Source of the DNA: Hemerocallis citrina
Taxonomy: Eukaryota; Streptophyta; Magnoliopsida; Asparagales; Asphodelaceae
DNA length: 64,000 bases
Assembly: GCA_017893485.1 (NCBI GenBank)
Contig: CM030362.1
Coordinates: 33,274,089 to 33,338,088, forward strand
Reading direction: 5' to 3'
Every line of letters begins with the position of its first letter. Position 1 is the first letter of the stretch. The notes under the pieces are model-generated. The model had not been told where the DNA came from. It did not search any database and was given only the letters and a program-made list of their open reading frames with translations. The translations under genes and the position numbers were made by a program. Positions 12,709-24,600 of the stretch are shown here, piece after piece.

Positions 12709-15700
12709 GTGATCAAGTGTAATCGGCACAGCTGCCAAACACTTGATCCCCCAAAAATCACAGTATCAGCATTAGGAAATGATGGACTTATAATTGCATC
12801 CCAAAATAGCATACAGATTGCTTATCAAAAGAAGATAATTCTATGGTACCGTCAGCCAGAGCAGCTACCTTCTCCACTCTCAGCTTGGCCAATATGCATG
12901 AGCGCCTATTTGAGAAAGATATCCTGTGCATCTGCCTGCTCAATTTCCCGGATCAGTGCCTGCTTTTTCTTCTTGCCATCTACTCCTTCTAGCCAGGATC
13001 GAAACCAAAATAATGCATTAAAAATGATTTGTTGCGGTGAGAGGGATTTAGCAGAAAAAACATGCTCATCTCTAGCAAGCCATATATTCCAGCAAATTTA
13101 AATAGTAAGGAGATGCCAAGTGTGTATTTGTGCATGTGTACCAAAACACCACGAAGTAAAGCATTCATGCAGGTCATTGGGCAGTGAGTGTATATTGAAG
13201 AGTGTGGTGAAGAAATTCTAGGTCGCAATGGCCATAGGGCATGCAAAGAAAATGTGGTAGGCAGTTTCGACAGGACACGCACAAGCTGTGCATGTTGTGT
13301 CCCTGGCCAACCTTTAGAGCGGAGAAAATCTTTGGAATTGCGTCTACCCCAACTTAATAGCCAGATGAAGATCTTGCATTCCAGAGGTGCCGCCGAAGAC
13401 CACGTTGCCACATAGTAGGGGGAGCGTGGTCCATAGGTGACGAAGAAGCTGTAAGCAGATTTGACGATGAAGGCCCCTGTTGCTGTGAGACGCTAAGAGG
13501 GGTGATCAAAGGAGGTGGAGGGTTGGTGTTCTGTTAACAGAGCCATGAGCATCTATTTTTCTTCTCGAATTTATGGTGTTGAGATGCAGTTTAGTTGCAG
13601 TTGCCGATGCCATACGCCATTGAGCCAAGATCCTTGGGAGAGCACCTCAGCTTGCGGGTTCCAAGTGGCAGTAGCAAGAGAAGGACAGAGGGTGACGATG
13701 TTGTTGCCATTGAGCCAACGTGATGTCCAAAATCTAATGTGGTTGCCATTGCCTAACTGCCAGTGAACATTGATCAGGAATTGTTCTTTGAGGGAGTAAA
13801 TCCTTTTCCAGAAGCTGGATGCCGTTGGTGGGCAAGTTAGACTATTTGTACAGCTTTTGGAGTACAGACTCTTTAGAGTTTGGCTAGCTAATGAGTCTGT
13901 GGAGAATAAGTTCCACAATCACTTCAACAATAGTGCTTCATTGAAGACTTTCAAGTCTAGAACACCCAAACCACCCTGTTCCTTTGGTTGGCAGATGGCC
14001 TTCCAGTTCTTGCAAGCCACACCTCTTGCATCCTTGTCTGAGCCACTCCAAAAGAATTGACTACGAATTTGATCAATCCGTTTTATCACCCAGAGGGGAA
14101 GTCTAAAGAAGGATGCAAATTGAACTGGAAAGGCACTAAGGACCGTATTAATGAGCACCAGCCTTCCCCCTCTTGAAAGCATCCTGCCCTTCCACACTGA
14201 CAGTCTTCTCTCAATCTATAGGATTAGGGGTTGCCAACTTCTTTTGCTAAGCTTACCTTTGGAGAGTGGCATTCCCAGGTAGCTGAAAGGTAGACATTCT
14301 TCCTTGCACTCCAGGATAGTTGTGAAGGCATGAAGCTTGGCTTGTGATTTACCAAAGTAAATGATTGAAGACTTCTTGAAGTTGATGTCTAGGCCAGAGA
14401 CATTGGCAAAAAGCTTCAGATTCACCTTGAGGTTGAGTATCTTCTGCTCTTCACCACGACAAAAGATTAGAGTATCATCTGCAAACTGAAGGATGGACAG
14501 GTTTGCTAGTGCGCCTCTGATAGGAAGTTAAGAGAATACACCATTTCTCCGACCACTGAAGAGCATCTGAGCAAGAACATCAACCACTAAGATAAATAGC
14601 ATCGGCGAAAGAGAATATCCTTGCTTAAGACCCCTCTTATAGTTGATTTGTTTCCCCCCCTTACCATTGATGATGACAGATGATTTTGCCATTCTAAGGA
14701 TCATATGAATCCATCTGCACCAAGTCGGACCAAACCCTAGCAACAAGAAGTTGGTCTAGAAATTCCCAACTGATAGTGTCAAAAGCTTTGGTAAAGTCTA
14801 TCTTGAACAAGAGCGTATCTGAATTCCTACGGTTGCAGAGATTTATAGCTTCATGGGCCACCATAAAACAGTTCGCCGTTGATTTGCCTTTAAGAAAAGC
14901 GCTTTGAGAAGATGATACTAGGGAGTGAAGGACGGGGCTGAGTCTGTTGGCGAGGATTTTGGTGAAGATTTTGAATGAACAATTAAGTAAGCTGATTGGC
15001 TTGAAGTTCGTTACATAGCTTGCGCCTTTACATTTTGGGATAAGAATAATGCTCAAATAATTCATTCGTTAAAGGTCCACATCTCCCCTCTGCACAGATT
15101 GCAACATAGCAAGTAAATCTTCTTTGATTGTGTCCCAGAAAGTATGGTAGAAGCACATAGAGAAACCATCAGGACCAGGCACCTTGTCACTACTCATATC
15201 AAACACCGCCTTTCTAATTTCCTCGATAGTGAACGGATTATCTAGGTGTTTCAGATTGACTCCACTTGAAGGATAGAGGGATTTCCAATCAATACGAAAA
15301 TTAGATGGCGTAGTAGTGCCACAAATCTTCTGAAAGTGACTTTCGAAAGCTGATCTAATAATAGAGGGATAGGTTGTTAGAGTGTTACCAATATTGAGGC
15401 TATGGATGAAGTTCCGCCTCCTACCATTGGCATTTGAGTGGAAGAATTTGGAGTTGGCATCCTCCTCTTTGATCCATTGCACTCTTGATCTCTGCCTCCA
15501 GTATACTGCCTCTGCTTTAACGAGATCCTGGAGCTCTTGTTGAGTAGCCTTTAGGGAGTCTGGTGGCGCATCAAGCTGCTCTGCTTCAATCACTAATTTG
15601 AGGAGTTTATCATGAAGTTGCTTCTTTCGGGTTGAGATGTGGCCAAAAGTATCATTCCTCCATCGTCGAATGCGCCTCCTAAGAAGCTTCAACTTGCATG

Positions 15701-16580
15701 CAAAAATATCTACTGAGTTGCCAGCACATGAGAAGTTTTTTCACCACTCTTGAACCTCAGGAATAAAAGAGGAGTTTGCAAGCCAGGCTTTCTCAAACCT
15801 GAAGTAATGTGCCTTCCGTGAGATGATCTGAGTATCCAAAATAATAGGACAATGATCAAAAGAATAACGGGGTAGGGAGTACTGAATGCAATTAGGGAAA
15901 CAGATGTCCCAAGCTGAAATGATTAAGAATCTATCGAGCCTGGCCATAGTAGGGGAAGATCGGAGGTTGGACCAGGTGTACTTTCTGCCGGAGAGCGGTA
16001 GGTCAATGAGGGCAAGATCATGAATGAATTCTCAAAAGAATCTCATGCCCTTTGTGGAACCTCTACCACTGGATCTCTCCGTGTCTAAGAGAGTTACATT
16101 GAAGTCTCCACAAAAAACCCATGCATCATGAAGCTGGCTTCTTCTTTGCTTGATCTCATAAAAACAAAGTTCTCGATCTTCCAGATCAAAAGGTGCATAT
16201 ACCGTGGTGATCGACCAGGATTCATCTGACTTACGGCGTTTGAAAGAGGCAGAGATTGAAAAAATGTCAATAGCGGAGTACATGCACTCCAAGAGTTGAA
16301 CATTCCATCCTAAGAGAATGCCGCCACGGCTTTGAAGGGAATCTAGCTGAATCCAATATGTGATCAGGCTGCTTCCAATCGAAGAGAGCTTGCGAGGCCC
16401 AGGGTTGCTGAGTTTGGTTTCTTGAAGGCAGACGACTGCAGGGGAGCAACTGCAGATGCCTTCCTTTATGAGAGAGCATTTGTCAGGGTTGCCCAACCCT
16501 CTCACATTCCAACTGGATATCTTTATTAAGAAAAAAGCGCAACAAATTGCAAATAACAAAAGAAACATGAACGATCCCAA
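12709..16580 (-). pseudogene. LINE ORF2 pseudogene (EN-RT-zf-RVT)
   Basis: Endonuclease motifs, reading down the minus strand from 16580: SSWNVRGLGN, CLQETKL, CGDFNV, ARLDRFL and SFDHCPI. RT motifs: FKIDFTKAFDTISWEFL (about 14800), GLKQGYSLSP (about 14620) and FADDTLIF (about 14470). A conserved thumb segment (FSYLGMPLSKG) and a zf-RVT-type segment (CKIFIWLLSWGR, about 13370) follow. Frames are interrupted at about 16032, 15741, 15069, 14694, 14528, 14216, 13919 and 13571 by stops or shifts. The catalytic motifs are recognisable but no long product is possible. Confidence 0.92.
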
Positions 16581-16600
16581 GGATCAGTGAGCTTGTGCAG

Positions 16601-18643
16601 TTAGACAGAACGGTCTAGTTGATCTGAATGATCAACTAAATCCGTCTGTTGACCCTCGATAGTGTGAACCGAGCGTGGTCCTTTAGCCTCCACTCCAATA
16701 GAATCAGCTACTTCTAAAATATCCTCTTTCGAAAGAAATTCAAACGGGTTAAGATGAGCATTTGTAACTGAATCAACTGAAGAAGAGGTACTTGAGGTCT
16801 TCTTCTTAATGGTAGTAGATAGGTGCTTCATGAAAGGCCTCGTACTCTTCATCTTGTCTACCGACCTTGATCTTTTTAACCTCTTAGATGGACCTTTGTC
16901 GAAGCCTGGGGGAGCTGAGAGAAGGGAACTGGCAGCTTTTGGAACTGGCCTTCTTAGGAGTGAGCGAGTACGGAAGCTTTCACCACCCCTGGCATTACTT
17001 GTGCCTGCTGTGAACACAACCTTTACTATGGTATTTGACTGACTGAGGTCTTCTTGGACAGATTCACTAAGTGCTCCTTCAACAGTTGGTTGGATTTTGG
17101 CGAATAGAGACATCGGGAAGGTGACAAGCTTACCCTTCCAGTACATTTCGCGTACTTCTTCTTGGGATTCTTCTTCGGTTGAAACAGTAGGGGCAAAAGG
17201 AGATTTTTTGGGGCCATGAGGGGGTGCATGATTGTTACTATCTGAGGAATCTGAGACTTGAACAATAAGGGATGTCAACTTGGCAGGATTTGAAACCGGT
17301 GTTGGGGCCTCCTTAGATTGCGCAACCGCCGTATTTGGAATGATCATTTCATTAAAGCTTGAATCTGCCAAATTTGAAATATTTAGAAACTTTTCAAATT
17401 TTCCATCTCCTTGCAGAGGTTTCGCAACCGTTGGAACCTTCCCCCTCCCCCCAAATGACGGGGGTTTGGTTCGCTGGCCACCGAAATTTCAGCCCTGCCA
17501 AGAATGCCACCATCGCCAGCGTCACTGGTGCCCTCCGGCACCTTTGGCCACCAAAAACTCATGCTTCCAGCCTCCTCAGAAGATTTTACAGTCGCAAAAG
17601 GTTGCACTTTGCCCGATTTAACATCTTCCACCGGAATGGGCTCGCCAAGAAGCAGAATAGGCACTTCATGCACATGCTTCATAGAGCTCCAGGGGGCAGT
17701 ATACCTGATGGAGAGGGTCTTAGGAATTTGCGTCAGGTCCTCCATCTCAATGAGGACCAGTGCTTGGTCCCTGGATCTTCTGTCTTGCATCTCTTTGCTG
17801 AGGGTGATGAGTTTGCCGAAAGGGGAGATAAGCTCCTCAAGTGACTCTTGATTCCAGTAATGGAAGGGTAGCAGTGATATATTGATCCAAATGAAACATG
17901 GTTTAGGGCGAAGCCTGACACCATAGTCCATTGACCAAGGGGAGAATGTGGCATTAAAGCCAAAAAATTTGAAAACCCCTTCCGCAATGGCGCTCTCTGC
18001 TTCTGTCACCGTCGGAAATTGGATGTGATACATGCCATCACAAACCCTCTGTAGGGTCCACCAGCACCCGTGCCGCCACCAGGCAAAGTTGAAGGCACTT
18101 TCCAAGTCTTTGGTGAGAGGGATGCGTCGTGGGTTAATAAGGTGGAGGAAAGCACTTGCATGAAGCGCCGGAAGGGCTTGCTAGATGGCGTTGTTGTGCG
18201 GGAGATCCACCTCCAACTTGGTGATCCTGTTGTGAACGGGGCAGTCTCGGACCTTATGGCCAAACTGCTTGCAGTTGAAACAATGGATGCCAAGCCTCCG
18301 ACACTCAGATGTGACATGATCGCCCCTCCGCACTTGAAGCAGCGGCTCTCCATCTTCTTTGATCGACATTTGTTGGGGCGAAAAGGTGGGATTTTTGGGT
18401 AAAGGGAAGAGGGTTTGGGTTGGAAAGAGGGTTTGGGTTGGAAAGAGGAGTTTGGGTGGGATGTGTTGTGACAGGATGGGGGGGAGGGGGGGTCGATGAG
18501 AAAAGTGGATGACGTGGGGTTCGAAGAGGCCATTGGAGATTGTATTGATGGCGGGTAGGTGGTGGAAGTCGAAGAACCTGAGCATATGATTTGCTCAGTT
18601 CCCTAGGGAAGAAGGCAGTCTCTCTCCTCACCCCTCTCTCCAT
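16601..18643 (-). pseudogene. LINE ORF1 pseudogene (gag-like, CCHC)
   Basis: The start is probably at 18533 (MASSNPTSSTFLIDPP). A Pro/Ser-rich N-terminus is followed by zinc knuckles: CFKCGG near 18350, frameshifted, and a complete CFNCKQFGHKVRDC near 18270. An RRM/DUF4283-like region (SPWSMDYGVRLRPKPCFIWI, about 17900) comes next. A Ser/Lys-rich tail ends at 16601. At least two frameshifts separate these blocks. In plant L1 elements ORF1 binds the RNA. Confidence 0.82.
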
Positions 18644-18658
18644 TTTTTTGATATTTGA

Positions 18659-18675
18659 TGAGACTAAGACATCTT
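18659..18675. repeat. LINE target-site duplication, copy 2
   Basis: TGAGACTAAGACATCTT, the second copy of the 17-bp duplication. Confidence 0.92.
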
Positions 18676-20537
18676 ACAGGATAGAAATTAGCACTGTCTT
18701 ATGTTCAAAAACCATATTCTTAATTCTTTATTCATCTCTCGTAAAAGAAAAACCTGAGGTGCACAAGTTTTTCAAATGATAATGCAAGGCCCGATCCTAA
18801 CACAAATGAGTGTACTCTAGGTCACATTAACAAATTATCAAGCCTCAATTATTAGATGCCAGTAATCTGTTCATTGTGCATGCTCTATTTCGCATTAACT
18901 TTTTCTTCAGGTGGTTACTTCTCATGCATTTCTCATGCATCATTTTTGTTGTTGAACCCGAATTGATTGGAAGGGACTTGTCTAATGTTTGTTATCACTT
19001 GTAAGTCCTTAATGAAAGTGTACAAATGTCAATAATATTAAATGGAAGTTGACTACATTGTTTGATTTAAAGAAATATAAGGCGAAACAATGACTGATAA
19101 GAATTTGAGTATAGGTTGCAGATTCTAGCAAGAAATGATTAGTACAGATAAATAAAGAAGACTCAGAAGGATTGAAAAGGATAAAATACTGCAGGAGAGG
19201 AAAGAAAAGAATCTGATAGATGAATTCTAGATTGTTTGTTGGAATTCATTGGAAAAGGAATTGATGTAAACTTAACCCTAAGTAGAAAATTTTCAAGAAT
19301 TTTAAAAGATTAAGTTTACCAACATGTAATACAGATTAAGTCAGAAATTAAAATTATTAATTAGTTTGATGAATTTTCAAGATATGAAATAGTTTAACAA
19401 GCCTAATAAAAGATTTAATCCTAACAATCAACAATTATACTTATGCGTTCTTAGCAAGTAACATATTCAATAAAGATTTGTATTCTCATTGGCAAATAGA
19501 AATACACACTCTCAATATTTGTAGACGACAGATAATTCAAATAATATTATAAAGAAGATAGGTAGTAACACAAATAATGGAGAAATAGAAAGAAGTTTTC
19601 GGGGTTCGATAAACGAGTTGTGGTTCGGTTGTGAGGTGAATCGGGTGAAGTGGTAGCGACCGACGTTGATGGAGCTCCGGGTTGCTATGTGGTGGCGAGG
19701 TGGACTTGCTGTTAAGATGGCCTTTGATGTGGTTGTAGTGGTGAAGGTGTTGTCGGTTATGGAGATCGGCAACACGAGGTGGAGAGGGTTCAGATTTGAA
19801 GTGGGTTTGAAGAATAGGGTTTCAAGTTGGAGGGATTTGGGGACTTGAGTATGGGGAAGTTTCGGAGGTGATGGAAGGGTTCCAATGGTGGTGCTTGGGG
19901 TTGCGGTGGTGTAGCGAAGAGGATTCGGGGAGAGGGAGAGATGGCCGTCGGGGTGTTATGCTGTAGGAGATGGAGTAGAGGATGGGTTTGGGGTGTGAGG
20001 GTGAGGTAGTCGACGGTGGGGCGATAGGAGAGGGGCTAGGGTTTCGATCGGGAACAAGGAGAGAGGAAAAAGAAGGAAAGAGAGGGCGGGTGTAGGGATG
20101 AGGGGATTAGAGTTTGGATTAATTAAGGATTTGGGGTGGAATTAGAGCTTCTCATAAACCCTAATACTTTCTTAGGATTTCTCACAAATCCTAATAATTT
20201 TATCTCAATGTCTCGCATAAAAAGATGAATGAAGAGCAATAACTCAACACAGTAATTTTTTTAATCAAGAATAACATACTTTCTCATTATTCTCAAAGCC
20301 TGTATATAGGCTTAAAACAAATCTCAATACAAATCTCCAAAATATTTTAATGCATAAAATAAAGGGTGCAAATTGCAAAACTATTACATATGGCTAAATT
20401 TTAAAATAAAATAAAACAGAACCGATGTCGTTAGGAATATTGTGTATTTTCACTTCTTTAGTTCTAACCCCCTGCTTGTTACAATTTTTTTAAAAAAATT
20501 CTTCTGAAAAAGCTTAAATAGATAGGACAACCAATAT
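18676..20537. other. left-arm sequence, non-coding, with a GC-richer block
   Basis: It matches 34735-36448 in reverse. At 19600-20120 there is a GC-richer, minus-strand pyrimidine-rich block that resembles an untranslated leader. Short frames (19512-19775 and its right-arm counterpart at 35506-35745) diverge by frameshift between the arms, which argues against coding. The Copia B empty site is at about 18834-18840. Confidence 0.6.
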
Positions 20538-20550
20538 TTAATACTTCTGT

Positions 20551-21411
20551 TTAGACGATGGGTTGTGTGGTAGCATGGTTTTAATTGTTCATTATTGTGG
20601 AGCTTGTTTCTTTGTTTCTGTTGGATATGTGGATTTTGCTTTGCGACCTTTAGTTATCGCTATCTATGCTTTGTTCAGCGGCGGCATTTTCGAAGCCTCG
20701 CTCTGTGCACTGTGCTTGGTGGAGATTATCTTACTGTTGTTCTTATTGCATGCTATTTCTATCGAGTTTGGCCCTCCTCTGTTTTTTTATTGTATCCTGT
20801 ATGCACACTACTTTTATGTAATCCTTCTCCACATCGGTGCGACCTTTTTGGTTGGTGGCCATTGATGTACTGCTGGAGGGGAGGTTTCGCTCTTGTGGAT
20901 TATCGTCACCAGGCTTTTCAGTGCCCTCTCGGGCGTCAAGAGTTGTCGCTCCTTTGGATTTTTCGGCGACCTCTAGAGGCCTGGTTTCGGCGTTGTCTGA
21001 TCTTGCAGACAGTGTTTCGTGGGGGGCCTATTTTTTTGCTCTCCTCTGGCCGCTGTATCTGATCGGAGGTTTGTTCTTGGCCCTCCGGAGCGTATCCCTG
21101 CATTTTGGTGGTCTCGCCTTTACTGGGGGATCTTGAAGGCGCACTTCATTCTCGCGGATGGTGTCTCGATTCGCTGTTCCCATCGCGGTCTTGGTCATTT
21201 TCGGCTGTGTCTTTGTATTTATTGTCTAAGATTGCTTTCCTTTTCGTCGTGCATTTCATCGATGTTTCTCTGATTGTATTGTTTGGTTTTACGGCTTGTA
21301 AAACTATTTTGTACAGCTTTTGTTTAATATATTTCTTTTGGTCTGGCTGGAGTCGGTAGACTCTATCCGTTTCATAAAAAATAAAATAAAAAATAAAAAA
21401 AAAAATAAAAA
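20551..21411 (+). mobile_element. 5'-truncated LINE fragment
   Basis: About 860 bp is flanked by 13-bp direct duplications TTAATACTTCTGT (20538-20550 and 21412-21424). It ends with an A-rich tail (AAAAAATAAAATAAAAAATA). It is absent from the right arm, where AATATTTAATATTTCTGGAG (reverse strand of about 34730) is the empty site. Open frames within it have no recognised domain; it is probably the 3' end of a LINE. Confidence 0.87.
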
Positions 21412-21665
21412 TTAATACTTCTGTAGAAGGTGGGAGTATATAACTGACCAGTTAAAATAACTGGTAACTGCTAAGAGTTTGCTTTGAAAAGTATAAGATT
21501 TTCTCTTACGAGAATTTATTTCTTAGTTTAATCTTTATAATCTTATTTGACTTGACCATTTCGTTATGTCTGGAAACCCTAACCCTAAAAACCCTCCGAC
21601 AAATTAGGGCATACAATTTCCCAACCATTAACAATAAATCCATCGCCATCGCCATCGCCATTGCC

Positions 21666-24600
21666 ATGGTTGGGAGCTTGAATGGTACTAGTAGTGATTA
21701 TTTCTTGATGGATCCCATGGCGGAGCCGTTACCGAAAGAGATCGATCCTAAGGCGGCGGTGGCGATGGTCGCAGCAGCAGCAGCAGCAGCCGCACCGGAT
21801 CGGGAGATCGTTCTTGGCCGGAATGTGCACACGTCGTGCTTTGAGGTTAGCGAACCGGATGCGGATGATGAGGTCACCGGAGATCGGGAGGCGGCCATGG
21901 CCAGTGTGTTGGCCAGGTACAGGAAGTCGCTCATGGAGAGAACCAAGCACCACTTAGGTAACCTAACCAGATTTGGAGTTATATTTTCTTTTGTTTGTGT
22001 GACAACTGTGGATAGATTCTTGATGTGATTTTAGTTTGTCTTTAGCGCCTAATAAAGATGGAAACAACTTGCTGAGTGCTTTTTAAAAATGTCGTACGAA
22101 ATATTTTAGTAAATGTGTTGGATTTCTATATAGAATCCAATTAGCAGTCGTCTCTTCTCTTATGGTACGTGTCATCAAAATAATAATAATAATCTTACCA
22201 ATGTTTTATTAGGTGATTGTAAATAGGGATATTTTAGCAAATGCCCCCATTCAAAATGTATAAACTAGCATATACCCCCCACTATTTTTAAAAACTAAGA
22301 AATACCCCTAGTTTGGATGGAATGGTTAAAATTCCGTTAAGTTAACTTACGTGCATCACATGTAACACAGTAAAATGACCAAAATATCCCCAATAAAATT
22401 ATTTTAGCAAATACCCCTATTCAAAATCTAAAAACTAGCATATACCCCCACTATTTTAAAAAAAGGGATATTTTAGCAAATGCCCCCGTTCAAAATATGG
22501 AAACTAGCATATATCCCCACTATTTTTAAAAACTAAGAAATACCCTTAGTTTGGACGGAATCGTTAAAATTCCGTTAAGTTAACTTACGTGCATCACACG
22601 TGACACAGTAAAATGACCAAAATACCCACTACATAAAGTAAGGGTTTCTTGAAGCAAATTTGAAAAGAGAATGAACCGTCTCCTTTCCGCTTTGCAACCC
22701 CGTATAATTTTTTCTCTGATGGCCATCTACCCCACATTGTTATATTAGGGTTTTTAAAGAAGAAATACCCCAACCCTAATCAGTCATTGACTCATTGTAA
22801 GCATCTTCTCCACCTTGTTATATTAGGGTTTTTGATAGATTATGTTTGTTTGATCGTTTCAACTTGATCAATTTTGTGATGTTTTTTTCTGAATTCTTTT
22901 TTAAGGAAAATTGGTTGTAGGAAGAGCCATGAATTCGAGAAGGTTCACATCTGAATCTTTGTTCTATTATTTTGTTTATATTTTTATTATTCGGATGCGA
23001 ACCTTCAAAAATTCATGGCTCTTCCTACAACCAATTTTCCTTAAAAAAGAATTCAGAAAAAAAACATCACAAAATTGATCAAGTTGAAACGATCAAACAA
23101 ACATAATCTATCAAAAACCCTAATATAACAAGGTGGAGAAGATGCTTACAATGAGTCAATGACTAATTAGGGTTGGGGTATTTCTTCTTTAAAAACCCTA
23201 ATATAACAAGGTGGGGTAGATGGCCATCGGAGAAAAAATCATACGGATCTGCAAAGCGGAAAGGGGACGGTTCATTCTCTTTTCAGATTTGCTTCAAGAA
23301 ACCCTTACTTTATGTAGTGGGTATTTTGGTTATTTTACCGTGTCACGTGTGATGCACGTAAGTTAACTTAACGGAATTTTAACGATTCCGTCCAAACTAA
23401 GGGTATTTCTTAGTTTTAAAAATAGTGGGGGTATATGCTAGTTTCCATATTTTGAACGGGGGCATTTGCTAAAATATCCCTTTTTTTTAAATAGTGGGGG
23501 TATATGCTAGTTTTTAGATTCTGAATAGGGGTATTTGCTAAAATAAATTTATTGGGGGTATTTTGGTCATTTTACTATGTTACATGTGATGCACGTAAGT
23601 TAACTTAACGGAATTTTAACGATTCCATCCAAACTAGGGGTATTTCTTAGTTTTTAAAAATAGTGGGGGTATATGCTAGTTTTCACATTTTGAATGGGGG
23701 CATTTGCTAAAATATCCCTTGTAAATACCATAACTGTTAGTGCAAATTGGTTTTCATGCATGAATGATGAATCAAATTACATTAGTGGGGGTACTACTCT
23801 TTAAAAATAGCTGTAGTGACAAATTTATCACTTTACAAAGTGAACTATATTGATTCTTTAAAAAGCGTCAAACTTATACGTATGAATGTTTCCATTGAAC
23901 GAAATATCATATGCGTAAAGATAACATAGCTTAAAGGGATACTTTAGCCTGACTTGCTACCAACATCTTGCAGTAGATGTAACTACTCATAGTCAATTGG
24001 TCACAAGAATGAGATCTTTGTATTTGATTGGTCGTGTTATGTGAGAGTGGGATCTTGAATTTTGCAATAAAGCATCGAAGGAGGGGTGTTAACTCTGTGA
24101 CATGGGGGCCGGGATAAATGTAAATATTTTCAGGAACTTGGATCTTGTAGGTGCTGTTATAAGTTTTCTTACTTTTAGACAATCAACTGAGGAAAATGTA
24201 GACATGTTTTTTAAGCCTTTTTCTGTGTTCACGGAAAAGCATAATGTAGAGAAACATTGGTGCCACATTTGTTACTGATATGTACTAATACCAAGTCCGT
24301 AACCTTCAGGAGTCCATGTCAACTGTTGTTCTTAGCATCATAGCTGGCTTCATCTATTGCTTTATTACTGAATATTTGGCAATTGGCTTTGCTTTCTGTT
24401 ATTGATTAAATTGAATTCACAGTGATTTACGTAAAGTACTCTTTGGGCATCAGTAATCCCAGTAGATCGGTCCACCACACAACAGGACATATTATTAATC
24501 ATCTTTGTTTCGCTTACTCTCTGTTTCTTGCAACACCAATCGTTTAATGGAAAGTGTCATGCGTACAACATTTTTTTAGACCATTTAGGTGTTTCTTCTC

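Larger units (their letters stand above)
12625..18658 (-). mobile_element. full-length L1-type LINE, inactive
   Basis: A 6.03-kb element lies on the minus strand between 17-bp direct duplications. Its 3' end has a short A-run (T-run at 12625-12630 on the plus strand). ORF1 carries a CCHC knuckle; ORF2 carries AP endonuclease, reverse transcriptase and a zf-RVT-like C-terminus. The paralogous right arm at about 50745-50765 has the uninterrupted empty site, which confirms the boundaries. Stops and frameshifts disrupt both ORFs. Confidence 0.95.
10761..21548. repeat. left arm of a large inverted duplication
   Basis: Excluding two LINE insertions, about 3.86 kb is the reverse complement of 34613-36448 plus 50587-52560. 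Matched landmarks include AAGTTAATGGATATTTTAA at the outer end and CTTTTGCTCACCGG at 11810. Others are CTCATGCATTTCTCATGC at 18922 and TTCTCTTACGAGAATTT at the inner end. Divergence is modest, with scattered substitutions and small indels such as an extra ~45 bp near 10780. No coding gene was recognised in the arm. The inner end lies about 115 bp before the SDC start codon, so the arm contains SDC upstream DNA. Confidence 0.88.

Noticed and set aside
12709..18585. Plus-strand frames across this interval
   Set aside because: They are antisense shadows of LINE ORF1 and ORF2.
20563..21359. Several overlapping plus-strand frames of 80-155 codons
   Set aside because: They lie in a truncated LINE 3' end, overlap in different frames and show no known domain.
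21552..21665. Upstream in-frame ATG extending SDC by 38 codons
   Set aside because: The extension includes an (IA)n run from a CCATCG repeat. Family members start at MVGSL, so 21666 is preferred.
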